From the NCBI RefSeq assembly GCF_008014745.1, contig NZ_VPFD01000023.1:41126-105125 (forward strand): a stretch of 64,000 nt of DNA, given 5' to 3'. Position numbers and translations under genes: made by a program. Shown one piece after another: positions 8,738 to 18,379 of this stretch; position 1 is the stretch's first letter; each line of letters starts with the position of its first letter. Under the pieces are notes generated by a model, which saw nothing but the letters and a program-made list of their open reading frames with translations, did not search any database and was not told the origin of the DNA. This DNA comes from Massilia arenae. Lineage in GTDB: Bacteria; Pseudomonadota; Gammaproteobacteria; Burkholderiales; Burkholderiaceae_D.

Positions 8738-11443
8738 TCAACCGCCGAAGTCGTAATTCAACTCGACCCAGCCGGTCCGTCCTGCCGGGCTGTAGCTGCC
8801 CACCGCATAATTCGGCCAGCCGCCGGTGGTATCGTGCTTGATGCGGTCGAACACATTGTTGACGATGGCCGACAGGGTCAGGCGGTCGTTCACGCGATAC
8901 ACGACGCTCGCGTTGACCAGGGTAGTCGGCGTCAGGTAGTCGGTCTGCGCCGAGTTCGGGATCTTGCCGTAGCGGGTCGCGAACACGGTCGACGACCAAG
9001 CGCCGCCGTTCCAGTTCAGGCTGGCCGCCAGCTTGTCCGGCCAATCCGAGCTGGTGAGCGAATTGAGTTCGTCGCGCACCGTGTCGCCGGCAAACTGTTT
9101 CGAGCGGCGGGTCAGGGTTTTCGAGTAATTGCCGCGCAAGGTGAACGTGCCCCATCCCGTGGTGCGCAACGCATAGCGCGCGCTGACGTCGATGCCGCTG
9201 CTCGATTCCTGGGCCGCATTGATCGGATTGACGCGGATCTCGCGGATCTCGCCCGGACGCACCGGCGAATTGGCCGCGTAGCGGGTGATGCGCGAGATCG
9301 TGTCCGCGCACAGCGAAGAGCCGATGTCCAGCGAGCCCAGGCGGCAGGCCGCTTCGTCACGCAGCAACTGATCGGCCGACAGATTGGTCACCAGGTCGTC
9401 GATCTTGATGTCCCAGTAGTCGACCGAGGCATCGAAGTTCGTGCTCGGCGACCAGACGATGCCGGCGCCATACGACTTGCCCTGCTCAGGCTTGAGGTCG
9501 GCGCTGCCGTACTGGACGTAGTCGGCGCCCGGCGAATAGCTGGCGAATTCGCAGTTCGCCAGCGGCTGGCCGGTCACGCCGCAGCGGTAGTGGTCGGTGG
9601 TCGACGAGTAATAGCCGGTGCCGCGCGCCTTGTAGATGTAGTTCATGTCCGGTGCACGGAAGCTGGTGGCGTAGTTGGCGCGCACCAGCAGCTCGCGCGT
9701 CGGCCGCAGTTCCAGGCCGCCGGCATAGGTGAACTTGCCGCTGTCGCGCTCGGCGAATTCGTAACGGTCGTAGCGGCCGGCCAGGGTCGCGGTCAGGATC
9801 TTGTGCAGGGGAATGCTGGCCTCGGTGCCGAGCGCATAGCGGTTGCGGGTGCCGGCCGTGACGGCGGTGTTCGGCGCCAGGTTGAAGTAACCCGCGTTGA
9901 TGCGCTCGTCGGGCGCATTGGTGAATCCCTGGCGGCCGGCCTCGGCCACCACCGCCAGTTGCAGCGGACCGGCCGGCAGTTGCAGTACTTCGCCGTTGGC
10001 GCTGGCCGATACTGTGTGGGTCCAGGATTCGTCGTCGCTTTCGGCATAGCCGGTGATGGTCCCGAACTCGTCCGGGTTCACGCGGGTCGCCAGCCGCGCC
10101 GGGTCCGGCGCGTAGATGGCGACGCCGCTGGCATCCGTTCCCAGGCGCGGCCCGAGGAAGAAGCTGTCGATGGTCGACAGCGCGCGCGGGGTCTTGCCCT
10201 TGCTTTCGTACCACGAGGCGCTGTAGCCGGCTTCCCACTTCCAGCTGGTGCCGGGCACGATGCCGCGCGCGCCGAGCGAGGCGGCGACGGCGCCGTCTTC
10301 CCAGAAGCGGTTGTAGCGCGACAGGCCGCCCATCTCTTCCGGCGAAATATAACGGGTCCAGGCCTCGTAATGCCCCGTGCCCTGGTTCAGGAAATAACCA
10401 TTGTTCAGGGAATTCGAGGTCCACGAGGGTCCGCGCGTATTGTTGACGGTGTTGTTGCGGCCCAGCAGGACGTCGGCGAACAGCGTCGTGTTCTCGTCGA
10501 GCTCATAGGTGGCGCTGCCGAACGCGTTCTTGCTCTGGTTCTCGGTCTGCACCGACCAGTAGGTGGGGCTCACTTTATTGCTGGCGCAGTAGTTGCCGGT
10601 GCGCGAAGCGTAGTTGACGACGCTGCCGCCGAACAGGTCGCCCAGTTGCCCGCAGGTCGCGCCCGGATCGATGTAGCGGCCGACGGTGGCGTCGCGGCGC
10701 GACAGCATATTGGTCGGCGTGCCCGAGCGTTCGGCCATGAAGTCGCGCTGGTAGGCGCCGATCGGATTGCGTTCTGAGTACTCGAGCGCGAACACGGTGC
10801 TCAGGCGGTCGAACTGCTTGCCGCCCGTGACTTGCACGCGCCGCTCGGAGCCGCCGCCGCGGCTGGTGCCACCGAGCTTGACGTTGACGTCGACGCCTTC
10901 GGCCTTCTTCTTGAGGATGATGTTCACGACGCCGGCGATCGCATCCGAACCATAGATGGCCGAGGCGCCGCCGGACAGGATCTCGATGCGCTCGACGATG
11001 GACGACGGGATATTGGCCAGGTTGGTGAAGTTGACCGTGCCCTCGTAGGCGATCGGAAAATCGGCCAGGCGCCGGCCGTTGAGCAGGACCAGCGTGTGGT
11101 TCGGCCCCAGGCCGCGCAGGCTGATGGTGTTGGCCGACGGCGTGAAGGTATTGCCGAAGTCGGCGCCCTGCACGAAGCCGCTGTTCTGCACCTGGTTGTT
11201 CAGGGCGTCGAACACGTTCTTGTAACCCTGGCGCGTGATCTCGTCGCCGGTGATGACGGTGACGGCCGACGGACCGTCCAGCTGCGCGCGGGCGATGCGC
11301 GAACCGGTGACGAGGACCGACGCGGGCGCGGCGTTGGTGGTGGCAGCGGCGGCGGCCGGCGCATCGGCGGAGGTCGACGCCGTCTGGGCGTGGGCCAGCA
11401 GCGGCGCGCCGATGGCGGCGGCCAGGAGGTAGGTATGTTTCAT
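8738..11443 (-). CDS. TonB-dependent outer-membrane receptor (TBDR-3)
   Basis: 901-residue receptor, the shortest of the seven. It starts MKHTYLLAAAIGAPLLAHAQ, a compact signal peptide, followed by an Ala-rich linker (residues about 21-41) and SVLVTGSRIARAQLDG at the TonB-box/plug boundary. Plug motifs: LVLLNGRRLADFP and EILSGGASAIYGSDAIAG. GFVQGADFGNTFTPS and SLRGLGPNHTLVLL are plug signatures shared with vitamin/sugar-type receptors of Xanthomonas and Caulobacter, but this does not identify the ligand. The barrel ends VELNYDFGG, unusual because the last residue is Gly rather than Phe, although Phe is two residues before the end. No partner gene adjoins it. Upstream DNA (11444-11553) is AT-rich without the TTGACA/TTTTAT promoter. 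Confidence 0.94.
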   Translation of the reverse strand: MKHTYLLAAAIGAPLLAHAQTASTSADAPAAAAATTNAAPASVLVTGSRIARAQLDGPSAVTVITGDEITRQGYKNVFDALNNQVQNSGFVQGADFGNTFTPSANTISLRGLGPNHTLVLLNGRRLADFPIAYEGTVNFTNLANIPSSIVERIEILSGGASAIYGSDAIAGVVNIILKKKAEGVDVNVKLGGTSRGGGSERRVQVTGGKQFDRLSTVFALEYSERNPIGAYQRDFMAERSGTPTNMLSRRDATVGRYIDPGATCGQLGDLFGGSVVNYASRTGNYCASNKVSPTYWSVQTENQSKNAFGSATYELDENTTLFADVLLGRNNTVNNTRGPSWTSNSLNNGYFLNQGTGHYEAWTRYISPEEMGGLSRYNRFWEDGAVAASLGARGIVPGTSWKWEAGYSASWYESKGKTPRALSTIDSFFLGPRLGTDASGVAIYAPDPARLATRVNPDEFGTITGYAESDDESWTHTVSASANGEVLQLPAGPLQLAVVAEAGRQGFTNAPDERINAGYFNLAPNTAVTAGTRNRYALGTEASIPLHKILTATLAGRYDRYEFAERDSGKFTYAGGLELRPTRELLVRANYATSFRAPDMNYIYKARGTGYYSSTTDHYRCGVTGQPLANCEFASYSPGADYVQYGSADLKPEQGKSYGAGIVWSPSTNFDASVDYWDIKIDDLVTNLSADQLLRDEAACRLGSLDIGSSLCADTISRITRYAANSPVRPGEIREIRVNPINAAQESSSGIDVSARYALRTTGWGTFTLRGNYSKTLTRRSKQFAGDTVRDELNSLTSSDWPDKLAASLNWNGGAWSSTVFATRYGKIPNSAQTDYLTPTTLVNASVVYRVNDRLTLSAIVNNVFDRIKHDTTGGWPNYAVGSYSPAGRTGWVELNYDFGG

Positions 11444-11553
11444 GATTGGCTTGTTTTTATTGGGAAACGAACTCTAACAAGCCAACAAGTCAGCACAAAC
11501 GAATTATTCTGAGCAACTTTATAACAATAATGTTTGGCGCTGGCCGCACCAAT

Positions 11554-11585
11554 AAAAACGCCCGGTGGAAGGCCGGGCGTTTTTA
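11554..11585 (-). terminator. Terminator of tldD transcript
   Basis: ACGCCCGG (11558-11565) and CCGGGCGT (11573-11580) with A-run before and T-run after; 20 bases past the tldD stop. The symmetry means it could also stop plus-strand transcription. Confidence 0.88.
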
Positions 11586-11604
11586 TCGAAGAATGGAAAA
11601 CGGA

Positions 11605-13065
11605 TCAGGCCGTACCGCCCACCGTCACCCCATCGATGCGCAGGGTCGGCTGGCCGACGCCCACCGGCACGCTCTGGCCTTCCTTGCCGCACACGCCGAC
11701 GCCCGAATCCAGGCGCATGTCGTTGCCGATCATCGAGATGCGGTTCATCACGTCCGGGCCGTTGCCGATCAGGGTCGCGCCCTTCACCGGATAGGTGATC
11801 TTGCCGTCCTCGATCATATAGGCCTCGCTGGCCGAGAACACGAACTTGCCGTTGGTGATGTCGACCTGGCCGCCGCCGAAATTGGCTGCGTAGATGCCGT
11901 TCTTGACCGAGGCCAGGATCTCCTGCGGGTCCTTGTCGCCGGCGAGCATATAGGTATTGGTCATGCGCGGCATCGGCAGGTGGGCGAACGATTCGCGGCG
12001 CGCATTGCCGGTGACCGGCATCTTCATCAGGCGCGCATTCATCGTGTCCTGGATATAGCCTTTCAGGATCCCGTCCTCGATCAGCGTGGTGCACTGGGTC
12101 GGGTTGCCTTCGTCGTCGATGTTCAGCGAACCGCGGCGGTCCTGCAGGGTGCCGTCGTCGACCACGGTCACGCCCTTGGCCGCCACGCGCTGGCCGATCA
12201 TACCGGCATACGAGGACGATCCCTTGCGGTTGAAGTCGCCCTCCAGGCCGTGGCCGACCGCCTCGTGCAGCAGCACGCCGGGCCAGCCCGGTCCCAGCAC
12301 GATGGTCATCGGACCGGCCGGCGCCGGACGCGCCTCCAGGTTGACGCAGGCCGACTTGACCGCCTCGGTGGCGTAGCGGTCGAGCACCTCGTCGTCGAAA
12401 TAGCCGTAGTCGAAACGGCCGCCGCCGCCAGATGAGCCGACTTCGCGCCGGCCGTTCTGCTCGGCGATCACGGTCACCGACACGCGCACCAGCGGACGGA
12501 TGTCGGCCGCCAGCACGCCGTCGCTGCGCACCACCAGCACCACGTCGTATTCGCCGGCCAGGCCCGCCATCACCTGCACCACGCGCGGATCTTTTGCGCG
12601 CGCCATCTTTTCCACGCGCTCGAGCAGTTTCACTTTCGCGGTGGCGTCGAGCGATGCCAGCGGATCGTTGGGCAGGTACAGCGAACGGCCGCCGGTGGGC
12701 AGCGCGCTGCCGGCCACCTTGATGCGGCCGGCGCCCTGGCGACCGATGGTGCGGGTGGCGGCGGCAGCGTCGAGCAGCGCCGCTTCGGAAATCTCGTCGG
12801 AATACGCAAACGCGGTCTTGTCGCCCGAGATGGCGCGCACGCCGACGCCCTGGTCGATCGAGAAGCTGCCGGTCTTGACGATGCCCTCTTCCAGGCTCCA
12901 GCCTTCGCTCTTGGTGAACTGGAAGTACAGGTCGGCGTAGTCGACCTTGTGCGTGAACATCGTTCCCAGCGCGCGCAGCAGCTTGCCTTCGTCGAGGCCG
13001 AATGGCGTCAACAGCACGTCGCGCGCGACGGCGATGGAAGAAAGATTCGGTTCGAATGGAGTCAT
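11605..13065 (-). CDS. tldD: Metallopeptidase TldD
   Basis: Cytosolic zinc protease subunit that with TldE/PmbA trims peptides (microcin B17 leader, CcdA antitoxin in E. coli). At 486 residues from ATG 13065 it matches the family (about 481). An upstream in-frame ATG adds eleven residues without a better ribosome site. The catalytic zinc motif HEAVGHGLEGDFNRKG lies near residue 265. Strongly conserved blocks include ALYFQ-like DLYFQF near the N-terminus, GVGVRAISGDKTAFAYSD, LPMPRMTNTYML, NFGGGQVDITNGKF and the C-terminal GVGVCGKEGQSVPVGVGQP. It is the last gene of the yhdP-nitrilase-tldD unit, 90 bp after the amidase gene. The partner tldE/pmbA is not in the window. Confidence 0.96.
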   Translation of the reverse strand: MTPFEPNLSSIAVARDVLLTPFGLDEGKLLRALGTMFTHKVDYADLYFQFTKSEGWSLEEGIVKTGSFSIDQGVGVRAISGDKTAFAYSDEISEAALLDAAAATRTIGRQGAGRIKVAGSALPTGGRSLYLPNDPLASLDATAKVKLLERVEKMARAKDPRVVQVMAGLAGEYDVVLVVRSDGVLAADIRPLVRVSVTVIAEQNGRREVGSSGGGGRFDYGYFDDEVLDRYATEAVKSACVNLEARPAPAGPMTIVLGPGWPGVLLHEAVGHGLEGDFNRKGSSSYAGMIGQRVAAKGVTVVDDGTLQDRRGSLNIDDEGNPTQCTTLIEDGILKGYIQDTMNARLMKMPVTGNARRESFAHLPMPRMTNTYMLAGDKDPQEILASVKNGIYAANFGGGQVDITNGKFVFSASEAYMIEDGKITYPVKGATLIGNGPDVMNRISMIGNDMRLDSGVGVCGKEGQSVPVGVGQPTLRIDGVTVGGTA

Positions 13066-13155
13066 GTTTGCGTTCGGTCTTTCATATGGATAGGTCATTG
13101 TGCCATATCCAGTTCTTTCACACTGGACGCATGCTAGACGCGTCCATGTCATTCC

Positions 13156-13953
13156 TTACATCTTGCGATGCCGCAATGCCGGCAAGCTTTCGCGCACTCC
13201 GGCCAGGTAGGCCGGATCGAGTTCGCCGCTAATCACGCCCTCGCCTTCCGGCAGCACCGCCTTGACCTCGCCCCAGGGATCGACCAGCATGCTGTGTCCA
13301 TAGGTGCGGCGGCCGTTGACGTGCAGGCCGCCCTGGGCCGCGGCCAGCACATAGCATTGGTTCTCGATCGCACGGGCGCGCAGCAGCACTTCCCAGTGCG
13401 CGCGGCCGGTGGTGTGGGTGAAGGCGGCCGGCACGATGATCAGCGCGCACTCGCCCATCGCGCGGTACAGCTCGGGAAAACGCAGGTCGTAGCACACCGA
13501 CAGGCCGACCCGGCCGAACGGCGCATCGAACACGCCCACCGTCTCGCCCGGCACGATGGTGCGCGCTTCGTCATACGATTCGGCGCCCTTGTTGAAGCCG
13601 AACAGGTGGATCTTGTCGTAGCGGCTCATCGACTGGCCCTGCGGGTCATAGACCAGGGTGGTGTTGAGCACCTTGCCGGCCTGGGGCGAGACCATCGGCA
13701 GGGTGCCGCCGACCAGCCAGATCCCGTGTTCGCGCGCCAGCTGCGCCATGCAATCCTGGATCGGACCGCTGCCCGGCTGCTCCGCGTGCGCGACCTTGTC
13801 GGCATCGCTCATGCCCATGATCGGCCAGTATTCCGGCAGGGCCACCAGGGTGGCGCCCCGGCCGGCGGCCTCGGCCACCAGGCGGCGCATGGTGGCCAGG
13901 TTCTCGCCGACCTCGGGGGTGGATACCATCTGGATCGCGGCTACGGTCGTCAT
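13156..13953 (-). CDS. Carbon-nitrogen hydrolase, nitrilase superfamily (Nit1/Nit2-like amidase)
   Basis: 265-residue cytosolic amidase. The Glu-Lys-Cys triad is visible: Glu41 in ALPEYW, Lys114 in YDKIHLF and Cys154 in SVCYDLRFPELYR. The SVCYDLRFPE motif and DKIHLF block place it in the Nit branch, whose members remove the amide from deaminated glutathione and similar omega-amides. This is a metabolite-repair role known from the family and not shown here. The start codon is one base from the yhdP stop, so translation is coupled. yhdP, this gene and tldD are a recurrent trio in Betaproteobacteria. Other omega-amidase substrates remain possible. Confidence 0.93.
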   Translation of the reverse strand: MTTVAAIQMVSTPEVGENLATMRRLVAEAAGRGATLVALPEYWPIMGMSDADKVAHAEQPGSGPIQDCMAQLAREHGIWLVGGTLPMVSPQAGKVLNTTLVYDPQGQSMSRYDKIHLFGFNKGAESYDEARTIVPGETVGVFDAPFGRVGLSVCYDLRFPELYRAMGECALIIVPAAFTHTTGRAHWEVLLRARAIENQCYVLAAAQGGLHVNGRRTYGHSMLVDPWGEVKAVLPEGEGVISGELDPAYLAGVRESLPALRHRKM

Positions 13954-13954
13954 A

Positions 13955-16900
13955 TCACTCCTTCTTGGCTGGCTCAGTGACTGGTGCAGCGGCGGCGGCC
14001 GCCGCCGGGTTATCGATTTTGGTGATGACCGGCGCCTTCCACGGCCCCGTCACCTGCATTTCATAGGTCAGCGCCTTCATCACCGGCGCGCGCAGGAACA
14101 GCTGGGCCAGATAGCCTCCCAGGCCGATCACCGGGTTGACCGCCAGGCCATATACCAGCGGCCCGGTGCCCAGGTTGAACTCGGGGATCACCACCACGCG
14201 CAGGTTGGTCGATTCGTTGGCGATGTCGGCGCTGCCGTTCATCAGGACGGTGGCCGCCACCCCATGCATTCTAAGGTTGTCGGTGCGCACCACCCCGCGC
14301 TGGATCATGGCGTTGGCGCTGATGCCGTCGAACGCCAGGCCTTCCGAGAACACGTCGTGGAAATCGAGCTTGAGCAGGCGCGGCAGCGCTTGCAGGCTGA
14401 GCACGCCCAGCAGCTTGGCGGCGCCCGGGTCCTGCTTGAGGAACTGGCCCGATTCCACGTTCATCTCGATCTGCCCCGACAGGCTCGGGATGTCCATCGC
14501 ATACGGCAGGCCGGCCCACGAGATATCGCCGCTCAGGGTGCCATTGCCGCGCCCGATGGTGCCGGGAAAGCCCAGGCGGTCCAGCAGCTTGCCGGCGTCG
14601 TCCATGTGGAGCGCGAAGTTCAGGCTGGTATTGCTCTTGCCATCCTTGGTCAGCCAGCGGCCATTCGCCTTCAGCTGGCCATCCGGATTGGCGAGCAGGA
14701 CGCGGTCGATGCGCCATTCGCGACCCGCCAGCGCGCGCACATTGCTGGCGCGTAGTTCGAGCCGGCCGAGGCGCTTGTCGAACAGTTCGAACTGCTCGGC
14801 CACGATGTCGAGCGAAGGGATGGTGGCGCTGGCGCCGCGGTTCGACTCCAGCAAGTCCTTGACCTCGGCCTCGGCCGATTCGGGAATCGTGAGCGAGGCC
14901 AGGCGCGCCGTGACCTTGCCCAGGCCGCTCTTCGTCTCGGTCCAGGTGAGGTAGCCGCTGGCCTGGCGCGAATGCAGGTTCGCCTGCCAGGTGTCGCCCG
15001 TATGGGTGGCGCCGACCACCACGTCGGCCACGCGCCGCTCGCCGATGGTCAGTTCGCTGATGCGTCCGGCCAGCACGGTCGGCAGGATGTACTGGGTGAA
15101 GTCGGCGCCGCCGGCAGCCGTCGCCGGTCCGGCCATCGCGCCCGGCGACGGCAGTGCGGCGCCTGCCGCCTCGTCCTCGCCGGCGATGGCGCGTCCGGCC
15201 GCCAGCCAGTGGTCGATATTGAGCACCTTCGAGTCGACGTGGACCATCATGCCTTCGTCCGGCAGCGGCGCCGGCACGTTCACGCCGATGCCGCCCTGGG
15301 TCACCCGCCACGGGCCCTTGCCCTGCTTCTCGCGCAGGTAGCGCGCCGCCAGGTTGGGGCCGACGCCGACGCGGATCTCGTCGCGCGCCAGGCCGGCCAT
15401 GGTCGGCGCGCCTTCCAGCACGAAGCTGAGCGGCAGGCTGGCGTCCGCGACCTTGTTGAGCGGGTGCGGCAGTTCGACGCCCAGGCCCGCCAGGCTGGAA
15501 TCGATGGCGATCGTGCGCCGGCCTTCGCGCACCACGATCGAGCCGGTGTAGTGGGTGCTGCCCGACAGGCGCTCGGCCAGGCGCCCCAGCGCCGGCGCCG
15601 GCGCCGTGCGGCGCATGCCCTCGGCCGACAGCACGCCGTCGAGCAGCACCCGGGTGCTGCCGTCGCGCTGGGTGCCGCCGGCCACCGAGACCGGCTCGCC
15701 CAGGAAGTTCGCGCGGATCGCCTCGAGGCCGAAGCCGTGATCGTGGAAATCGATCCGGCCCTGGGCCGCCTGCAGGGTCGGCAGTTCGGGGAACAGGCTG
15801 ACGTCGTTGTTCTGCAATTGCAGGCTGCCCTGCACCTTGGTGTCTGCCAGGTGCGACAGCGGCATGCGCAATTTCAGGCCGAGCCTGGCGTTGCCGCTGC
15901 CGCGCGTGTCTTCGGTGAAGTGGCCGATCCAGTCCAGCACCGGCGTCACCGACACATAGCGCAGGAATTCCTGCAGCGGCCCGGCGCCCTGGCCGTCGAT
16001 CTCGAGCATCATGTTCTCATGGGCGCCGAGGTCGGGGATCACCGCCTTGACGTTCGACAGCGCCACGCCCAGCGTGCGCAGGGTCTTGCCGTGGATTTCC
16101 ATGCGCGCCCGGTCGAACGCGATGCTGCCGTCGATCGCCTCGGCCAGCGGCCACAGCGGCGTGCCGTCCGGATGGCGGTGGCCGGGCGCGTATTCGAGGC
16201 GCGCCCCTTCCAGCCGGCCGCTCACATTGAATTCGCCGCGCGCGCGTTCGGCGGCGTTGGCGGCATAAAACGGGAAGTGCGCCAGGTCGCCGCGCAGGCG
16301 CAGGCTGGCGTCACGCAGGCGTCCGCCCTGCAGGGCGCCGACCAGCCAGTCGTGCAGGCTGTGCGGGGTGGCCAGCGGCAGATAGCGCCCGATCTGGTCG
16401 ATCGCAAAGCCATCCAGGCTGCCCGTGAAATCGGCAGTGCCGGGGCCGTGGCCGGGCTCGAGCGGCAGCACGTGGCTGCCCGAGATCTCGCCGCTGAACC
16501 CGCCCTGGCGGAAGCTCAGGTCGTCGACCTCGACCTGCAGCTGCTTGCCCGGCTCGAGCGTCCAGCCGGCCTTGACCGCCAGCCGGTCGAAGGCCATGCG
16601 CGGCTCGGCGAACCAGGCCGGCATGAACAGCGCCAGTCCCTGCGAATCCAGCGCCACGTTGCCGCCGCGCTCGTTCGCATCGATGTGGCCGCTCAAGTGC
16701 TCGAAGCCGGGCGTGGCGGGCCGCGCCGGCAGCGCCGGCACGCCGCCCTGGGCGTTTCTCGCCGGGCGCGCGGCCACGGCATTGAGCGCCAGGTCGGCGA
16801 CGTCGCCGCGGATGCGCCAGCCGCTCACGTTCGGGTAGCGCCCATCCCATTCGGCGCTGACGTCGCTCAGCATGCCGCGCGGCGCATAGTCGGCCAGCAG

Positions 16901-18154
16901 CTGGCGCTGCACCGGCGTGACCGGCAGGTACTGGGCCAGCGCCGCCAGCGCGCCGATGTCGAGCCCGCGCGCGCGCAGGGCGCCGCGTTCGGGCTGGCCA
17001 TTCTTCGCCGGGCGCCAGGTTTCTTCGAGCGTGGCCGGCGGCAGCGCGCGGCCGCCCTGCACCGCCACCGAGAAATTATCGAGACGGATCGTGTGGCCGT
17101 GGGCGCCGAAGGTCGGCTTGCCGTCGGCCCCGTTCGGCAGCAATTCCTCGCGCGCCGACAGGCGGCCGCTGACCCGCGCCAGCTGCAGCGGCGCGATGTC
17201 CTTGCCGAGCCGCGCATTGACCCCGGCCAGGGCCAGGTCGGCGGTGAAGCCGGCCAGGCGCGCCTGGTCGAAGCTGAGCCAGGCGCGCAGCGAACCGCGG
17301 CCGCGCTCGAGCTGGATCGGATAGTCGACGAAGCGTTTCCATGCGCCGAGGTCGACGTCGCGCAGGTCGGCGTACAGCTCGCCCTTCCAGCGCAGCACGT
17401 CCGACGGCCGCTCGCCGAAGCGGTGGCGGAACTGGGCGCGCACGTCGATCGGGCTGCCCAGCGCGCGCGGCGGCGTGGCCTGCAGCGCGAAGTGGTGGGT
17501 GCCCCAGCGATTGAGCAGCGCCAGCGTCACGCCTTCCAGCGCCAGCGGCGGTGTGCCGCGCAATTCGTCGGTCCAGTCGACCCGGCCGTCGCGGATCACG
17601 ATCTCGCGCTGGCGCAGCAGCCAGTCGGCGCCGCCGCCGCCGTCGGCCTTGTTGGGGTCGAGCCGGACGCCGGCGACCTCGATCACGCCGTCCAGCCCGC
17701 GCCGCACCGCCAGCCGCGGGCCCTTGATCTCGAGCGAGGCGAAGCGCGGCTCGAAGGCAGCCACGCTCCACCAGCCCAGGGTCGCATCGACCTGCGGCAG
17801 CGCCAGCACCTGGCGCCCGTCGCGGTCGTGCAGGCGCACCTCGCTCAGTGCCAGGGCCGGCCGCATGCCGTGCCAGGACGCGGCCAGGCGCGCGATCGTG
17901 ACCCGGCTGCCGAGGGCATTGCCGGCCATGCGCTCGATGTCGCCTTTATATAAGTCGATGTTCGGGAGAATGGCGTAGCGCAGCACCAGGAACAGCACGG
18001 CGAGCGCGAAATACACCAGCAGCACGAGCTTGATGGTAAAGCCGAGCACGTGGTGCGAGGCCAGGTTGGCCATGCGGTAGGCCGAACGCAGCCGCCGCCA
18101 GCGCACGGCGAGCGGCGATGCCGCAGTGGGCGCCTGCGGATCCGGGTTGTGCAT
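13955..18154 (-). CDS. yhdP: AsmA-like envelope protein YhdP
   Basis: Very large (1399 residues) inner-membrane-anchored periplasmic protein of the YhdP/AsmA group, whose members are implicated in moving phospholipid to the outer membrane. ATG 18154 (MHNPDPQAP) is chosen because the longer frame begins with TTG without a ribosome site; the chosen start also lacks a strong one. One membrane segment at about residues 36-62 is followed by a periplasmic region built from repetitive beta-strand sequence (for example LALSEVRLHD, GPRLAVRRG). The C-terminal part carries the conserved GLAVNPVIGLGGYLAQLFLRAP and VTGPWKAPVI blocks of the family, then an Ala-rich tail ending PAKKE. First gene of the yhdP-nit-tldD operon; its likely -10 box is at 18321-18326. 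Confidence 0.92.
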   Translation of the reverse strand: MHNPDPQAPTAASPLAVRWRRLRSAYRMANLASHHVLGFTIKLVLLVYFALAVLFLVLRYAILPNIDLYKGDIERMAGNALGSRVTIARLAASWHGMRPALALSEVRLHDRDGRQVLALPQVDATLGWWSVAAFEPRFASLEIKGPRLAVRRGLDGVIEVAGVRLDPNKADGGGGADWLLRQREIVIRDGRVDWTDELRGTPPLALEGVTLALLNRWGTHHFALQATPPRALGSPIDVRAQFRHRFGERPSDVLRWKGELYADLRDVDLGAWKRFVDYPIQLERGRGSLRAWLSFDQARLAGFTADLALAGVNARLGKDIAPLQLARVSGRLSAREELLPNGADGKPTFGAHGHTIRLDNFSVAVQGGRALPPATLEETWRPAKNGQPERGALRARGLDIGALAALAQYLPVTPVQRQLLADYAPRGMLSDVSAEWDGRYPNVSGWRIRGDVADLALNAVAARPARNAQGGVPALPARPATPGFEHLSGHIDANERGGNVALDSQGLALFMPAWFAEPRMAFDRLAVKAGWTLEPGKQLQVEVDDLSFRQGGFSGEISGSHVLPLEPGHGPGTADFTGSLDGFAIDQIGRYLPLATPHSLHDWLVGALQGGRLRDASLRLRGDLAHFPFYAANAAERARGEFNVSGRLEGARLEYAPGHRHPDGTPLWPLAEAIDGSIAFDRARMEIHGKTLRTLGVALSNVKAVIPDLGAHENMMLEIDGQGAGPLQEFLRYVSVTPVLDWIGHFTEDTRGSGNARLGLKLRMPLSHLADTKVQGSLQLQNNDVSLFPELPTLQAAQGRIDFHDHGFGLEAIRANFLGEPVSVAGGTQRDGSTRVLLDGVLSAEGMRRTAPAPALGRLAERLSGSTHYTGSIVVREGRRTIAIDSSLAGLGVELPHPLNKVADASLPLSFVLEGAPTMAGLARDEIRVGVGPNLAARYLREKQGKGPWRVTQGGIGVNVPAPLPDEGMMVHVDSKVLNIDHWLAAGRAIAGEDEAAGAALPSPGAMAGPATAAGGADFTQYILPTVLAGRISELTIGERRVADVVVGATHTGDTWQANLHSRQASGYLTWTETKSGLGKVTARLASLTIPESAEAEVKDLLESNRGASATIPSLDIVAEQFELFDKRLGRLELRASNVRALAGREWRIDRVLLANPDGQLKANGRWLTKDGKSNTSLNFALHMDDAGKLLDRLGFPGTIGRGNGTLSGDISWAGLPYAMDIPSLSGQIEMNVESGQFLKQDPGAAKLLGVLSLQALPRLLKLDFHDVFSEGLAFDGISANAMIQRGVVRTDNLRMHGVAATVLMNGSADIANESTNLRVVVIPEFNLGTGPLVYGLAVNPVIGLGGYLAQLFLRAPVMKALTYEMQVTGPWKAPVITKIDNPAAAAAAAPVTEPAKKE

Positions 18155-18320
18155 CAAGGTGCTAATAACAAAGGCTCGCCGTAAATTTAACTCTTTAATA
18201 AAACAGGTCGCTTGCAACAGTCGCGGCGTCTACCTTACCATCGGTGCAACCCCAGGCAGCGATGGCCTGGCCATGGCCAGCAGCTCATCCCGTGCCCCTG
18301 CCATGCCCATGAAGCGGGCC

Positions 18321-18326
18321 ATTCTA
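18321..18326 (-). promoter_or_regulatory. -10 box upstream of yhdP
   Basis: Minus-strand TAGAAT within GGTAGAATGGCCCGC, resembling the -10 regions upstream of map, the FAD oxidoreductase, tkt and the EI24 gene. No good -35 box is seen. Confidence 0.45.
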
Positions 18327-18379
18327 CCGCATCGCAAATGACCCGCACCTTAAACCGCCCTCATCTACCAGGATCGACG

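Noticed and set aside
1249..11443. A siderophore or SusCD-type uptake locus
   Set aside because: No SusD-like lipoprotein, siderophore synthase, TonB/ExbBD or matching permease is present near the receptors; aroG is primary metabolism.
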